From: Phragmites australis
Lineage: Eukaryota; Streptophyta; Magnoliopsida; Poales; Poaceae
DNA: 64,000 bases
Reading direction: 5' to 3'
NCBI RefSeq assembly: GCF_958298935.1
Contig: NC_084933.1
Coordinates: forward strand, 10,647,001-10,711,000
Part shown: positions 45,861 through 58,130 of the stretch, piece after piece
Position numbering within the stretch: position 1 is the stretch's first letter
How the letters are laid out: each line of letters starts with the position of its first letter
Notes under the pieces: generated by a model
The model's database searches: none
Told to the model about the DNA's origin: nothing
What the model saw: only the letters and a program-made list of their open reading frames with translations
Program-made: the position numbers and the translations under genes

Positions 45861-46640
45861 GAGATTTAACTTTTTGCCACACTACCAAGTGGCGCACTCC
45901 CAAATGCCACCCTTCCAAATTTTCTTCCTCAAATGCCACTTTGGCCCCACAACTAGGGGTAAATCGGCCAAACCTAGATTCTTCTTCCTCCTCTCTTCTC
46001 CACTGCCGCTATGGCTGGTCATCTCGAAGGATAAACCTTGACTACCGCGACGTCAAGGTCGTTGTGCTCTTAGCCGTCGTTGTTCACCTTGGTGAGCCCG
46101 ACAACGAGGTGGCGCTCCTTGATGGCAAGCTGACACCGTGCATTAACACCGTGCGTCTGTGTCCATCTCACTACTGCCTGGAAGGTGCCCAACCGACTGC
46201 TCTCCTCCGCACTCGAGTAGTCAGGTTCAAGCCACCCTCACCAGAGCTCGTCGCCCCACTGCCAGATCTGAGGACAACAGGCGCTAGCCCCTACAATCTC
46301 ACCGGCGCCGTCCCCTCCCTCCTCCTTGTCCCCCTTCCGTGTTGGAGCAGCAGGCCATGGTGGCAGCAACGAGATAGCAAGCATCTGCTAGGAGGTAGAA
46401 GAGCAGGAGGGGAAAGAAAGAGGGCGGCTTGAAGGTGATGGACATGGCAAGGAGCAAGGTCTCATGGGCTATGACGGTAGCCGGCCAACACAATGAAGAA
46501 GTAAGGAAGAACATGAGAAAGAAGAAAAACATGGGTAGTAAAGTCTTTTCACAGCGAAAGGTGGCATTTCAGGAAGAATATTTGGAAGGGTGGTATTTGG
46601 AAGTGTGTCACTTGTAGGATGATAAATAAGTTAAATCCCC
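45861..46640. mobile_element. Second Mutator-like (Pack-MULE-type) element
   Basis: Terminal inverted repeats of about 90 bp: the left end begins GAGATTTAACTTTTTGCC and the right end in reverse begins GGGGATTTAACTTATTT, and both continue with CCAAATGCCACCCTTCCAAA-like sequence (one change) and TTCTTCCT(C/G)AAATGCCAC. The flanks TCCATCTCC (45852-45860) and TCCGTCTCC (46641-46649) form a 9-bp duplication with one mismatch. The interior (46.0-46.4 kb) is GC-rich and open in places, suggesting captured coding sequence, but the source was not recognised. Confidence 0.75.
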
Positions 46641-46839
46641 TCCGTCTCCTTTAACGCGCCTGGCCTCCTTCCTTTAACACGTGCCATGTGTCACGCTAAT
46701 GCCCTACCTGGCCTCCACTTCCTTTAACGGTTGCCACGTACATTGCTGGGATACACAAACAGTGCGCCGATGCCCTAGCGTCCTCCGAATCCTTCCGCGA
46801 TATGTATTAGTATATATATCAGCCGTATGCGAGTATGTG

Positions 46840-47390
46840 ACTCCATGCATGCATCCATGCCAGGAATGTGGCCGGGCTTACGCACGGATGCACCTCCATG
46901 TGCTGTGTGAACGAAGCTACCTATTGCAGTAAAAACGATTTCCTTGGCCATGCAATCTTTGTCGAAATAATTTACGCATCCTAAAGCTGCCTCCTTTTAA
47001 TTTGTCTCCTCCCCTTGAGAATCTTCGCAGTTCTCTTCGGAGTTCGGGTGTGATGCTTCGCTATCCGTCTGCGTCTACGGCCTGCATGCATGCAGCTTTG
47101 CTTTGACTATTACCGTACAGTATACTACAGCCTTCCCTGCCGTATGGGGTGGCGTGTGAGTACGTATACCGGTACGTACTGCAGTAGATGCTTTCTCTTT
47201 TTCAAATACTCGATCATGCATTCCGTCTTTTTTCTCGAGGTGTTAAAAAGAAGAGCTACGCGTGATCGGGATCAGACGACCTTTAAACCTCCCAACTTTA
47301 GACGCCTGAAAATTACATGAGCTTTGTGCTTCAGGGTACTCCTTTTCCTGCTTAGTCACTTATTATGCGCGTGTCTTTTTATTGTGTGGA
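46840..47390. repeat. Direct segmental repeat, copy A
   Basis: This segment shares, in the same order and orientation, several blocks with 48.33-49.25 kb: ACGGATGCACCTCC, CTATCCGTCTRCGTCTACGG, GTGCTTTCTCTTTT, GTTAAAAAGAAGAGC, ACGCGTGATCG, CCTTTAAACCTC and ATGAGCTTTGTG. The copies are diverged by substitutions and indels. No coding function is recognised. Confidence 0.7.
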
Positions 47391-48329
47391 AAGGGAATCG
47401 GACCGTGGATTGCTATGAACTTTTAACCTTGCGTTTGTACTCGTTTTTTAAATTCATACTTCTTAAATTTTAGGTGCCTAAAATTTAAAAGCGTGAATTA
47501 GGCTATGGCGATCGATGAGGTTTAGGGTTTGGGGAGGGGTTTTTTAAGGTCATAGTGTGATTCTCGGACTTGGAGGGATGCCTATGAAAAAAAGTCGGTC
47601 CGGTGGACTCTCGATGGAAGAGACGAGTGTGAGGATGGGGGCACCACCTGCCACTTACGACGGAGGACAATTGGTGGGTCAGGATAAGATGGGAGCATCT
47701 CAACTCTCCAGGTTAGCGGAGCGAGAGCCACGGGAGTAGGTCCAAAGAAGTCCTTACCACCGGAGATGAGCGGGACAGGACGGGGGCGAACTCTATTGAG
47801 GGAGTTATCGGAAGGTTAAAGATGATAAGCTATTGAATGCATATCTAACGGCTCAACTATCATCTGAAAGTAAAAAAATAAATAGTTGAAATATAGCAAC
47901 CACCATTTTAATTTCCTTATAAATGGAGTTGTCTAAAATTGTAAGTGCCTGAAATTTAATTCAGTTTCAGTCACTTACGGAGATGCGTGCAGCTCATCCA
48001 AACCGTATACGCCTTGTTCCTTTAGTCCCATCTAGATAACGCCGCCCAAGCCAGATGGGAGTCAGAGACGGTGAATGGGTGAGGATATGGTTTGTTGGAT
48101 CTAGATTATTGTAATGTAAAAATAGGTGACTGCAAATTAAAGAAACGGTCACTTGCTCCATGAATAGATCATTGGTCCTCCTAGTTTTCTTGGTTTTACA
48201 TCTATTCAACAAAGGGAGCAAATGATTTCATAAAAAATAATCGTGCACCTCTTTGCCCATAATCCGGTACCAGGGAGAAACAAATGCAATGTGCATTATT
48301 GCAGCATCAATCACTCTAAACAGATGCAA
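47391..48329. other. Spacer between the two direct repeat copies
   Basis: No gene is recognised. A G-rich part at 47.5-47.8 kb and an AT-rich part after it show no family features. Confidence 0.4.
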
Positions 48330-48912
48330 TGGTCATGCACACGGATGCACCTCCCTGTGTCAACGGCTCAACGCAGCTAACTACTAATTAGTACTATTGT
48401 GCAGTAAAATTTTGTTCAGTTACACAACTAAAATCTCATATTTTGCGGACCCGCATGGAATGCGACGGTAAAGTCACGGGGTGTGGCTGCGTCTATCCGG
48501 GTTCAAGTTTCAGATGTCGCACATATCTGATTTAGTCTCCAGTATAGTCTCTGAATAACCAATCCGATTCTTAAAAAAAATCTCATATTTTACTATCACC
48601 ACGAGCCTAGAAGGGGGAAAATTAAAACAAAGAATGAAAGAAGAGATTAGGCCAAAGCTTAATTGTCCATCTGGAGTAATATGCGTCAGCAGAGCATGAA
48701 GACCGGTGCTTGTAATTAAGTGAAAGAACCATGACTGAGAAATTAACGCATCGTTGGACAGGAATGGCTTCAGGCAGCATTGTCTGGACCAGGCAGGGTT
48801 TCAGGACTGCAACCAAACAGGTATGCAGGCAGCTTCCAGGTTGGTCCCAGCCGGGGCAAATTTCTTGAGGGTCCCAACCAAACAGCCCTTTACACTTTGC
48901 ATATCATAAAAA

Positions 48913-48986
<74 letters not shown>

Positions 48987-49250
48987 ATCGTACGTTGTAG
49001 TCCAGGCGTGACACTTCCCTATCCGTCTACGTCTACGGATATATGGATGTATGCATGCATGTACGTATGGGTGCTTTCTCTTTTGCAAGTATTCGATCGT
49101 GCTTTCTACTTTTTCGGGTTAAAAAGAAGAGCAACGCGTGATCGATCGGGGATTCAGACCTTTAAACCTCTAACGCCCCAAAATTGGATGAGCTTTGTGT
49201 TTCAGGTACTCATCTTTATGGTTAGTATGTGCGTGCCTTTATTTATTTTT
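48330..49250. repeat. Direct segmental repeat, copy B (interrupted)
   Basis: The homologous blocks to copy A are at about 48330-48412 and 48990-49250. The intervening 580 bp, which includes the (TC)n tract, has no counterpart in copy A and may be a later insertion. Confidence 0.65.
48916..48983. repeat. (TC)n microsatellite
   Basis: 68 bases of uninterrupted CT dinucleotide repeat. Confidence 0.97.
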
Positions 49251-49579
49251 ATTTTTTGCAAACAGGGTATGGATTATATCAAGATGCAAATTAAAGTGAT
49301 TACAACCCTGGATTGACAACAACAACCTGGAGATTAAGACAATTACACAAACATAAACATGGACCCACATCTCCAAGTCTAACAACAATTTGGACCACTG
49401 GTAAACCTAGAGCATCACAATGACGCACATAAACGAGGAACACCCTGACCGAAGCACACCAAATCTATCAAAGCAAGGCAAAGATGCTCCACTCATAGGC
49501 AAGACGCAAGAGATGTGTGCAGACAAGCTCGGCCACATCGTACCAACTCTGGCATACACAATACCGTTGATAGCAAAAA

Positions 49580-50500
49580 ATAGTATGGTAAGACTTTTTA
49601 CACACCGAATAATTCGTTGTTTAAGATCATATTATCACCGAACTATCCAGTAAGTAGAAGAGAATTTTGTATAGAAAACATGCTCCTTGTACAAATTAGT
49701 TCGGCGAGTGCTCCGGTGCAAACGCCGAACTATCCGGTGCTTGTAAGTTGATATTTGCCGAAAAAACATGTTCTCTACAAAAAAAAAAAAAAGCCCGACG
49801 AGGGTTCCAGTGCAAACGTCAGACTATCCGGTGCTTATAGCTTAAATCACGTAGAGAGAATTGCTCTCTGCAAAAAATAGTCAGGTGTGTTATCCAAGGT
49901 AGTATTGTATCATCTGATGAGTTCAATAGCAAAACTTGTCGAGAAAATTGCTCACTACAAGAATTAGTTTGGTGAAGCTTCTGGCGTCAACGTTGGATCA
50001 TCAAGTGCATGTATCTAAAAATTTTGTAGCAGAATTTGCTCTCTACAAATATTAGTCCAACGATAGCTTCCGTTGAGTGTATTTCACAGACCGGACTATC
50101 CTGTGTATATTAGGAAAGAGTTTGGGGTCCAGCCGAGTTAAACTCACCAGATAGTCCGGTGATCAAAAGTTTGTTCTTACCAGACCATCCGGTATTCAGC
50201 CCAAGTCTAACTCGGGTTGGATTCATAGATCTGTTCGGATTCTTTTCGCGTTTTTGGCCAAACAAAGCGTATTTAGGGTTGAAATAGAGTTCTACTTTGA
50301 TTCCATAGGACCAAGACCATATCCCCCTTATAAATAGTTGAGAGTGGAGGCCAATTGTAACAACTCAGTCAATCGCAACTATTGTATCTACTTTTTATTT
50401 TTCTTTACTTTCCTGCACATTAGGGTAGTTTTAGAGTAGTTCTTCGCTGCTATTTTGAGTCCCTGTGATTTGAGTGGTAGTTATTTGTCGATTTGCTCGT
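49580..50500 (+). repeat. LTR-like remnant with repeated CGAACTATCCGGTGC motifs
   Basis: CGAACTATCC, AACTATCCGGTGC, GACTATCCGGTGC and GATAGTCCGGTG recur between 49.63 and 50.2 kb, resembling the LTR remnant at 44.6 kb. At 50.33 kb CTTATAAATAGTTGAGAGTG looks like a TATA-driven LTR transcription start. This would be the promoter part of a retrotransposon; the relation to the following pol is uncertain. Confidence 0.4.
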
Positions 50501-50599
50501 AAATCGTCCGAGCGGTGATTCTCAAGGTTGCCGATCAAAATTCTTTACTCGTTTGCATGTAAACAAGTCGCAGGTTGAGCTGACTCCCAGGTTGCAGCC

Positions 50600-53500
50600 C
50601 GAGAACACCGAGCCCAGTGGTCACTCGGTGAAGGTCCACGGCGTCGCCAATCCAAATAATCGGCTCTTGGTCATTTGCCCCGACGACTCTGGCCCATCCA
50701 GGACGATCCAGATTGGGCCCAGTCTGGATCCTAAATAGGAATTCACGCTCAACACTTTCCTCTGGGCAAATGCGAACGTCTTGTCGTGGAATTCGTTCGA
50801 TACGCTCGGAGTCCCTAGGGATGTGATCAAGCACAAGTTGTCGGTATGACCTAATGCGCGACTAGTAAAACAAAAGGCACATTGGTTTGCACCCGACCGA
50901 AAAGAAGCACTTCGTGAGGAGATCGACAAGCTTCTGGAAGTATACTTCATCGGAGAAGTGTAGTACCTGGAGTGGCTGGCTAACCCAGTCATGGTCTAGA
51001 AACACAACGGTAAGTGGAGGATGTGCATCCACTTCTCCGACCTGAATAAGCATGCCTAAAGGATTTCTTTCCTCTACCCCGAATTGACCAGTTTGTTGAC
51101 TCAACCATCGATAGCAATCTTCTAAGCTTCTTAGATGCTCGTTCGGGGTACCACCAAATTATCATGTATAGAGAAGATGAGTAGAAGACTACTTTTGTAA
51201 CACCCTTTGGGGTCTTTTGCTATATAAAAATGCCATTTAGTTTGAAAAGCGCTGGTGTTACTTACCAGTGTTGTATTCAGCTCATTCTTCTAGACAGTTC
51301 GGTAGAAACGTTGAGGTATAAGTTGATGATGTGGTCATCAAGAGTAGGACCAGGGACAACCTGATCGCAGATCTCTAAGAAACGTTCGACAACTTTTGGA
51401 AGTACCGTATGAAGCTGAACTCGGAGAAGTGCACGTTTGGAGTCCTATCAGGGAAATTGCTCAAGTTCCTCGTATCTAGTCGGGGAATAGAGGCAAACCT
51501 CGACAAGATCAGAGCCATCGACCAGATGAGATCCTTGACTAGGTTAAAGGAAATCCAGAAACTAACAGGGTGTACGGTGGCTTTGAATAGGTTCATCTCA
51601 AGGCTAGGGGAGAAGGGGATGTTGCTCTTCTAGCTCCTGAAGAAAAGCGACCACTTCTTGTGGACGTCAGAAGTAGAAAAGACCTTCTGAGATATCAAAA
51701 GGTACCTCTCATCCCCTCCAATACTAACCACTCCTCGACTAGATGAGAAGATCTTATTCTATGCTGCAACTACCCCATAGGTCATGAGCGCAGCCCTGGT
51801 AGTTGAACAAGAAGGTCTTCAACGACCAATGTACTTTGTTAGTGAGGCCCTACACGACGCAAAGGCTCGAGATCTACAAGTTCAGAAGCTACTATACGTC
51901 GTGCTGACGGCCTCTTGCCAGCTCAGACACTACTTTCAGGCCCACAAAATTAAGATAATCTCCACACTCCAGATTAGAGAAATTCTCCACAATAGGGATG
52001 CAGTAAGAAGAACAACAAAGTGGGCAGTAGAGTTCGGGGAGTACGGTATTCAGTTCATCCCTTGAACGGCTATCAAATCCCAAGTGCAGGTCGATTTTGT
52101 GGCCGAGTGGTCATCCTTTGAGCCCAAGTAGGAACATTGACCAGAGGTAGATGAGCACTGGACCATGCACTTTGATGGGTTGTTTACGGTGAAGGGAGTG
52201 GGGCTGGAGTGGTCCTGATCTCACCGACCGACGACATCCTTAGGTATGTAGTTCAATTATGTTTTTCAACCACTAACAATATTACAGAATATGAGGGCTT
52301 CTTGTCTGGAATGCGAGTTACTTCCGTGCTTGGGATAAAACACCTATTAGCGATAGAGGACTCACTAATGGTCGTGAACCAAGCGCACAAGGAATTTCAG
52401 TGCTCTGATACGACAATGACGGCGTACCTCTCCGAAGTGAGAAAGCTGGAGCAATGCTTTATCGATAACTTTCTAGCCAATGAGCCTGGTAGATATTCCC
52501 TGGTAGAGGGATACCTTTACCGCAGAGGGAGAAACGACCTTTTACTGAAATATATCACTCAGGAAGAGGGGAGCACAATGCTCTCTGATATCCACGAAGG
52601 CACATATGGTAGCCACGCTTCATACCACACTCTGGTCGAAAAAATATTCTGGCAAGGATTTTAATGGCCCATGGCTCTCTAGGATGCTTGCAAGCTGGTG
52701 AAATAGTACGAGTCATGTCGGTTCCATGGCCGACATACTAACTTAGCAGCTTAAGCACTACAAACCATAACACTCTCTTGTCCTTTCACTGTCTGTGGGC
52801 TCAATATCGTGGGACCATTCCCTAAAGCACCTGACAGTTTTGAATTTCTGTTCGTGGTAGTCGACAAATTCACTAAGTGGATCGAAGCTGAGCCCATCAG
52901 GAAGATCACTACCGCAGCAGCGATCGAGTTTATACGTGAGTTGGTAGTGTGGTTTGGCAGTCCGAACGGCATAGTTACGAACAACAAGAGTCAGTTTGCT
53001 AGTAGCACTTTTCAAGACTATTGCGAAGAGATTAGGACCAAAGTATGCTTCGCGTCGGTGGCACATCCCCAGAGCAATGGATATGTCGAAAGGGCAAATG
53101 GGATGATACTACAAGGGGTCAAAACCCGAGACTTTGATCGGCATTAGAGCTACTCAAGATGTTAGTTGAACGAACTCCCTATAGTACCCTGTCGCTACGA
53201 ACGACTCCCAGTAGAATCACTAGCGAGACTCTAGTCTACAGCACTGACGCAGTGTTCTCCTTCAAGATCGCCCCGAAGCAGTGTTCTCCTTCGAGATCAC
53301 CCTCCAGTCTCCTCAAGTGGCCAACTACTCAAATGGCGACTAGGTGGCTCGATGGGAGGATGACATAAAGCTGATTGAAGAGTTCCACGATCATGCTCTA
53401 ATTCGAGCAGCCCGATACCAATAGAGCCTCTATCACGACCACCGGGTGTAGGAACGAACACTATCCCTAGGCGACCTAATCCTAAGAAAAGTTCCATAAG

Positions 53501-53780
53501 GTGGGTTGGAATAAGCTCTCCTCCAAGTGGGAGGGGCCTACATAGTGGTCAAGGTTACCCGACCTGGTGCAATCAAGCTAGCCACGAAGGATGGCTGTGA
53601 AATGCACAATTCTTGGAACATCGACCAATTGCACAAGTTCTATGTATTAGGCTGCTCGAGAGCGAGTATGCGTCTTTTATTTTGCAGGATCTTCTGGGAC
53701 GAACGTGGAATAAGGGCTTGTAAGTTCTTACAATTCAGTAACTCGACTCTTTGTTTTGTAGGGTTTCCCAGATGAGAGCA
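50600..53780 (+). pseudogene. Ty3/gypsy pol remnant, Tat lineage
   Basis: A long chain of pol motifs in one orientation, spread over all three frames. A protease-RT linker is at 50.64-50.85 kb. RT is at 50.87-51.6 kb (HNGKWRMCIHFSDLNK, LNSEKCTFGVLSGKLLKFLV, IEANLDKIRAIDQM). RNase H follows (AALVVEQEGLQRPMYFVSEA, LRHYFQAHKI, to about 52.12 kb), then a second RNase H-like domain (TTNNITEYEGFLSGM, 52.26-52.5 kb), the H2C2 region to 52.66 kb, the integrase core (PDSFEFLFVVVDKFTKWIEA, AHPQSNGYVERANG, 52.8-53.15 kb) and a C-terminal module (53.5-53.65 kb). The second RNase H-like domain is characteristic of Tat. Many stops and frameshifts (for example near 50961) mark it as dead. Confidence 0.88.
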
Positions 53781-55139
53781 GTCTCCCGACAGATTGTGAG
53801 TGTTTATGATTCAAGAGCTCGACTGCCTGATTGGCAGCTTTCCCGCTGATCAGGAGGTCGAGAGCTAGAGCAATTTAGATATAGTCCTTTTTCCCTGTTT
53901 TCCCATACCGCTAGTTACTTTTCCTATTCATTTCTATGGTGAGTACCAAACTGTTGAGAGGGGATTCAAGTTGCCACTCGTGTAGTTTCAAGGGTATGGG
54001 CGGCCGAGGGTAACGGCCTCGAAGCCACAAGTCTAAACTCAAGTCGAGCGCTAGTTGCAAATGAAGGACTTATCATGCCAAGGGTTGTCCTAGGTGCCAC
54101 GAATCTAACTAGCAAGAAGTACGGAAGCCTTGGTCCTCCAAATTGTAACTAGCACTCAGAACCTACTCGCTAGTTGAACACATGGAACATTTACATAAAA
54201 GTAGGTCCTTACATTACAAAATTACTGCTTGGGTATTGCCCGTGGGCTGTTTCTAACATTTTCATTCAGTATCCCTAGGATTTGAAGATCCCCCTCAACG
54301 GGTCAAACTGGATAGTCCAAAGGAGGGAGCAAGTTGCGTACATAAATGAGTTTGCAAGAGTGCTGAGCTCCTTTGTGGTCCTCTGAATCCCGCCAAAGCT
54401 GGTAGCAACTGCCGAAGCAAGGTCTAGGTCAGGGATATGGTCATAGACACAGACATGGGAAAGACAGGAACTGGTGATTCCAACCTCAAAAAGGTGGTCA
54501 CTGACAGTTTGACGAAGCCTCCGTTCAAGATCACTGGCCTCCTCGGAGGCTGCTAAAAACTAGTCAACATTACCAGGCACAGTGTCTCTAGGCGTTGTGC
54601 AAACCTGAATGCTGGCGAACCACAGCAGCGAGTCAAAGGGTGTAAAAGCTCGACTGAGCTGATCATAGAAGTATTCAAGTCTCTGGTAGCTCTCTCTGGT
54701 CATCCACTTCAGGTCTCTTCACACCGCAAGCAACTCCTCCTGACAAGCTGTCCAAGCAAACAGGTCACGAACCTCACAGGGGTCAGCTAGTCGAGCCTTG
54801 CTTGGCTAACCCAGGACTACACATGACTGAGTGGTGGTAAGACCGGCGCACCTCAGAGGTCACTCTACAGGATCTCTCGCTCGACCGTGAACCAAAGCTC
54901 ACACTTGGTCACCGCTTCTCGACTGCGTTAGTCGACGATGTGGTGAGTAAACATGGTTAGGGGCTCGGAGCGAGCAGGTTGCCTAGATGTCTTTGGCTGC
55001 ACTCTGTCTATAGGCATTGTAGGAGGCTTAGAGCGGGCAGGTTGTTCAGTCAATTCAGGGGCCCTACGACCAGAACAACAACACATGCTCATTTTAGAGA
55101 AGTTGAAAGCCTCATTCATATAAGATACATGCCCAAATT

Positions 55140-56750
55140 ATAATTCTAGGTTTACTCCTCTTCATCGGCCTACTCGATAGTCTCCACCCGAAAGATGGAT
55201 CCCACGTAATCCGCTGGCCCTTGGCACTCCTCTTCTAGCCTCTCCGCTCCTATGGGACCTGCTGTCGCGATCCCCTCCCGGACGGTCTCGAGGTTGAAGT
55301 TGGGGTCACGGCTGCGGTAGCACTTGAAGACGTACGACACCATGGCCTTCGCCGCATTCGCCAAGTCCTCCGATGTCCTCTCTGCCAGAATGCCCAGGAG
55401 CTAGGCAAACCTCTCCATTAGGACGTAGATGGCGAAGGCCGAGCCCCCAGCATTCCTTTCATCCTTCGGGACGGGGGCATCCAGCCCAACGCTCCTCAGG
55501 GAACTCCGAATATCCTTAAAGTCTTCCTCAAGAATACTACGATTCCTTCATTCCTTCTCCTTAAGCTCAGCATGTTCAGCAGTGAGCACATCTTTTTCCC
55601 GTTGGAGCTTGGTGTTTCCTTGTTGAAGCAGGAGCCACACTTTCTTCTCCTCGGCCACCCGCTTCTCCAGCTCAGTACATTGGCTGTTTATTGCCTCCTT
55701 CTTGGCAATCAGCTTCCGAATGAAGGCGGGGAAGCGGTCGACTAGGGAGAGCATGTTAGAGACTGGAACGGGCTCCGCGACCGGCTCTGCTTGCCCAGAA
55801 GTCACAACCAATGCTTTCGGTGTCAAAGCTGCGCCTGGATGAGGGTCGGGAATGCCTTGCTGAGGTACCGGTGGATTAGGCACGACCAAGGTCGGAGGCG
55901 GGGTTAAGGACCTACAACGACCATGGGTCAGAAAGTTAAAGAAGATCTCAAAGGATCCACTCCTAACCGAAGAACTTACCGCGTCAGTAGAGGAGTGAGC
56001 ACAAGTCTCATCCTCATAAAGCCGCTGGGTGGGGAAGCCAAGGCCGCTGATGATCTGCTAGGGATTAGTGTCCCATGGACGCGTTTAGATGTTCTCCTAG
56101 GGCAACCGCCATTAGGAATTTGACTCGTGAATTGATGGCCTCATAAGGGAGATCTGAATAAAAGAGATACCTAAGATATCACATGATTAGTAACAAGTGC
56201 CATGAAAACGGTTGTGGCATTACCTAAGGAGCTCCCTCGGGTGTTGTCCTAACTCTTGGAGTAGATGTTGGCCGGGTGTGCTCTCCTCCATAAGGGGCAT
56301 AGCTGGTGCTTGATGAAGTCACGGATGACCCGACAACCCGACATCCATGATCTGCTTAACCCAAGCAACGAGGCTTAGCAGCTCTGGAGTTGCCATAAGG
56401 GCGCTCCCCCAGTTCTCGGTGACTTGCGCCCGCCTGGCTGGTAAGCGGATGTTGTCAAAGAATCTTCTGTTTGGAGGTAGAACTACTCATCCCTCCAACC
56501 TGACCACGACGACTTGAGGCCCATCTCAAGGTAGAAGCCCACGACGCTATCATGGAGTCAAAACCCAAAGCTCCCGATGGTCGATCCGATCTGTAACTTG
56601 GCCATGTAGAAGAATACAAAAAGATCGAGGCACAGCTCGACCCCTATGAAATTCTCGCACATGTGAGAAAAACGCTTAGCATGATGATAGAATTAGGGTT
56701 GAGGTGGAGGTGGAAGATGTTGTAGAAGGTGATAACAGTGGTGAAGAATT
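55140..56750 (-). pseudogene. Antisense accessory ORF of the Tat-type gypsy element
   Basis: Read on the minus strand, this region lies between pol and an LTR. Near 56.5 kb it reads GWRDEWFYLQ-like sequence similar to the putative gypsy-type transposon domain. A proline-rich section starts at 55889 (PNPPVPQQGIPDPHPG), followed by a coiled coil with strong heptads to 55548 (ELEKRVAEEKKVW, LQREKDVLTAEHAELKEK) and a C-terminal block at 55364-55170 (AAKAMVSYVFKCYRSRDPNF). Antisense extra ORFs at this position are known from Tat elements such as Grande and RIRE2. The frame is broken in several places. The role of the protein is not established. Confidence 0.6.
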
Positions 56751-57163
56751 TAGAGAAGGACAACACGAGGCCAGCTAGGAAGAAGGAGGCGAAAATAACA
56801 ATCTCCCCCTAGTGGGGAGCAGGTGCATCTTCCCCAGGGCGGTAACCAGAAGACAGACGACATGGGAGCAGATGGTTCTCGTGCATCTGTCTCATCTAAA
56901 CTGCAGTACACTTGGACTTGGGGAAGTCAGGTTCTTTACTGGAGTGTGGCAAAGGCTGTGGCGAGAGCACGGGCAATGAAAGAGAAGAGAGGCTCTAAGC
57001 ACAAGGGCTAGGGGCTTGGAGAATAACAAAAGGATATGCGGACAACCATTGATGCCCCCATTTAAAGGACGGCTACGGTATCTCAACCACCATGGGGCCT
57101 GACCAGTTTGAAATTTGAAAAGCCGTGCAGGAGAAGCAGAAATTCCCTTAGGTCCGGCGGTTA

Positions 57164-57167
<4 letters not shown>

Positions 57168-57195
<28 letters not shown>
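57168..57195. repeat. (TC)n microsatellite
   Basis: 28 bases of CT dinucleotide repeat followed by a C run. Confidence 0.95.
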
Positions 57196-57417
57196 CCCCC
57201 ACGTTCCCCTTTTTCTCTCTCCCACGATCTCTCTCTACTTTTAACCTCCCCTTAGGATGCGGTTTCCTAGGCCCACCATGAGGGAAGATTGTGTCAATGA
57301 CCACTCCTGGGGTAAACTCTTGTTCACCTGGGGCCCAAGTGGTGTGGCTAGGTTCGACAACGTCCACGTGGTGAATTGCACAACCGACCACATCTGCAAG
57401 GGAGCTTAGGGGCTACT

Positions 57418-58130
57418 TGTAAGTGTATAGAATAAGGGGCCCCTGTCAGGGGGAGTCTGCACAAGGAATTATCATCTGGTGGTAGATATTTTTTTCAAAG
57501 ACCATGACCCTATTGTGCGACCAGGCAAGGCTCTTGTGATCATCCCCCCTAGTTGTAGAGGTAACCCCTGCGACCAGCCTCACTGGTCAAGTCGCATTAA
57601 ATGCTATCTACTCAAGTGTTTTTCTTCCTCAGGCACCCCCACTAGTGAACAAAGTCTTAGCTGGCGTAGATGGGCAGTGTCCCATCCCGTACGGATGACA
57701 TTACAGACAGGCGTGGCGTCGCACGACAGATGGGATGATGTCGCAGGCGGGCATGCGGCGTGGGGCAACAGGACAGGGCAGGCTGGTTGACCAAGGTAGG
57801 GTCTGCATACCTACCCTAGCTAGGGGTAGTTGGTTTCGTCAGGATTAGACCGGTCACTTTGTTAACACGGTTTGTTTGTATGTACACCACTCATGCTATA
57901 TAAATAGAGGAGGATCGGGCTTGTAGTAAGAGAAAAACTAATATGTAAATAGTTTCATACTATCCATAAAAGAATATATAGGACGTAAGGTTGTTATCAC
58001 ATGAGAGGACTGAACCTAGATAACCTTGGTGTTCTTGAGTTCATATACACAGACCAAACACGTCGATCACGCACCCATCATCTAATATACCCTAGAAGTA
58101 TTGTTAGAGATTAACTCTCGACAGACATTG
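57418..58130 (+). repeat. LTR of the Tat-type gypsy element
   Basis: A purine-rich AAGGGAGCTTAGGGGCTACT precedes a segment starting TGTAAGTGTATAGAATAAGG, as at a polypurine tract/LTR junction. A TATA-like TATATAAATAGAGGAGG lies at about 57896-57912, followed by leader sequence. The end is placed near ACTCTCGACA at about 58130. Some 60 bp further right, TGGTGCCGTCTATAGG resembles the primer-binding region of Tat elements. The partner LTR was not found with certainty. Confidence 0.55.

Noticed and set aside
48916..48983. Repeat array considered as something other than a microsatellite
   Set aside because: It is a pure dinucleotide repeat. No spacer-repeat architecture exists anywhere in the window.
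48801..49316. Frames running through the (TC)n microsatellite
   Set aside because: The predicted Ser-Leu and Arg-Glu repeats are microsatellite translations, not proteins.
50600..53780. Possibility of an endogenous virus
   Set aside because: The pol motifs and accessory antisense ORF fit a Tat-type Ty3/gypsy retrotransposon. No movement-protein or coat-protein features were seen.
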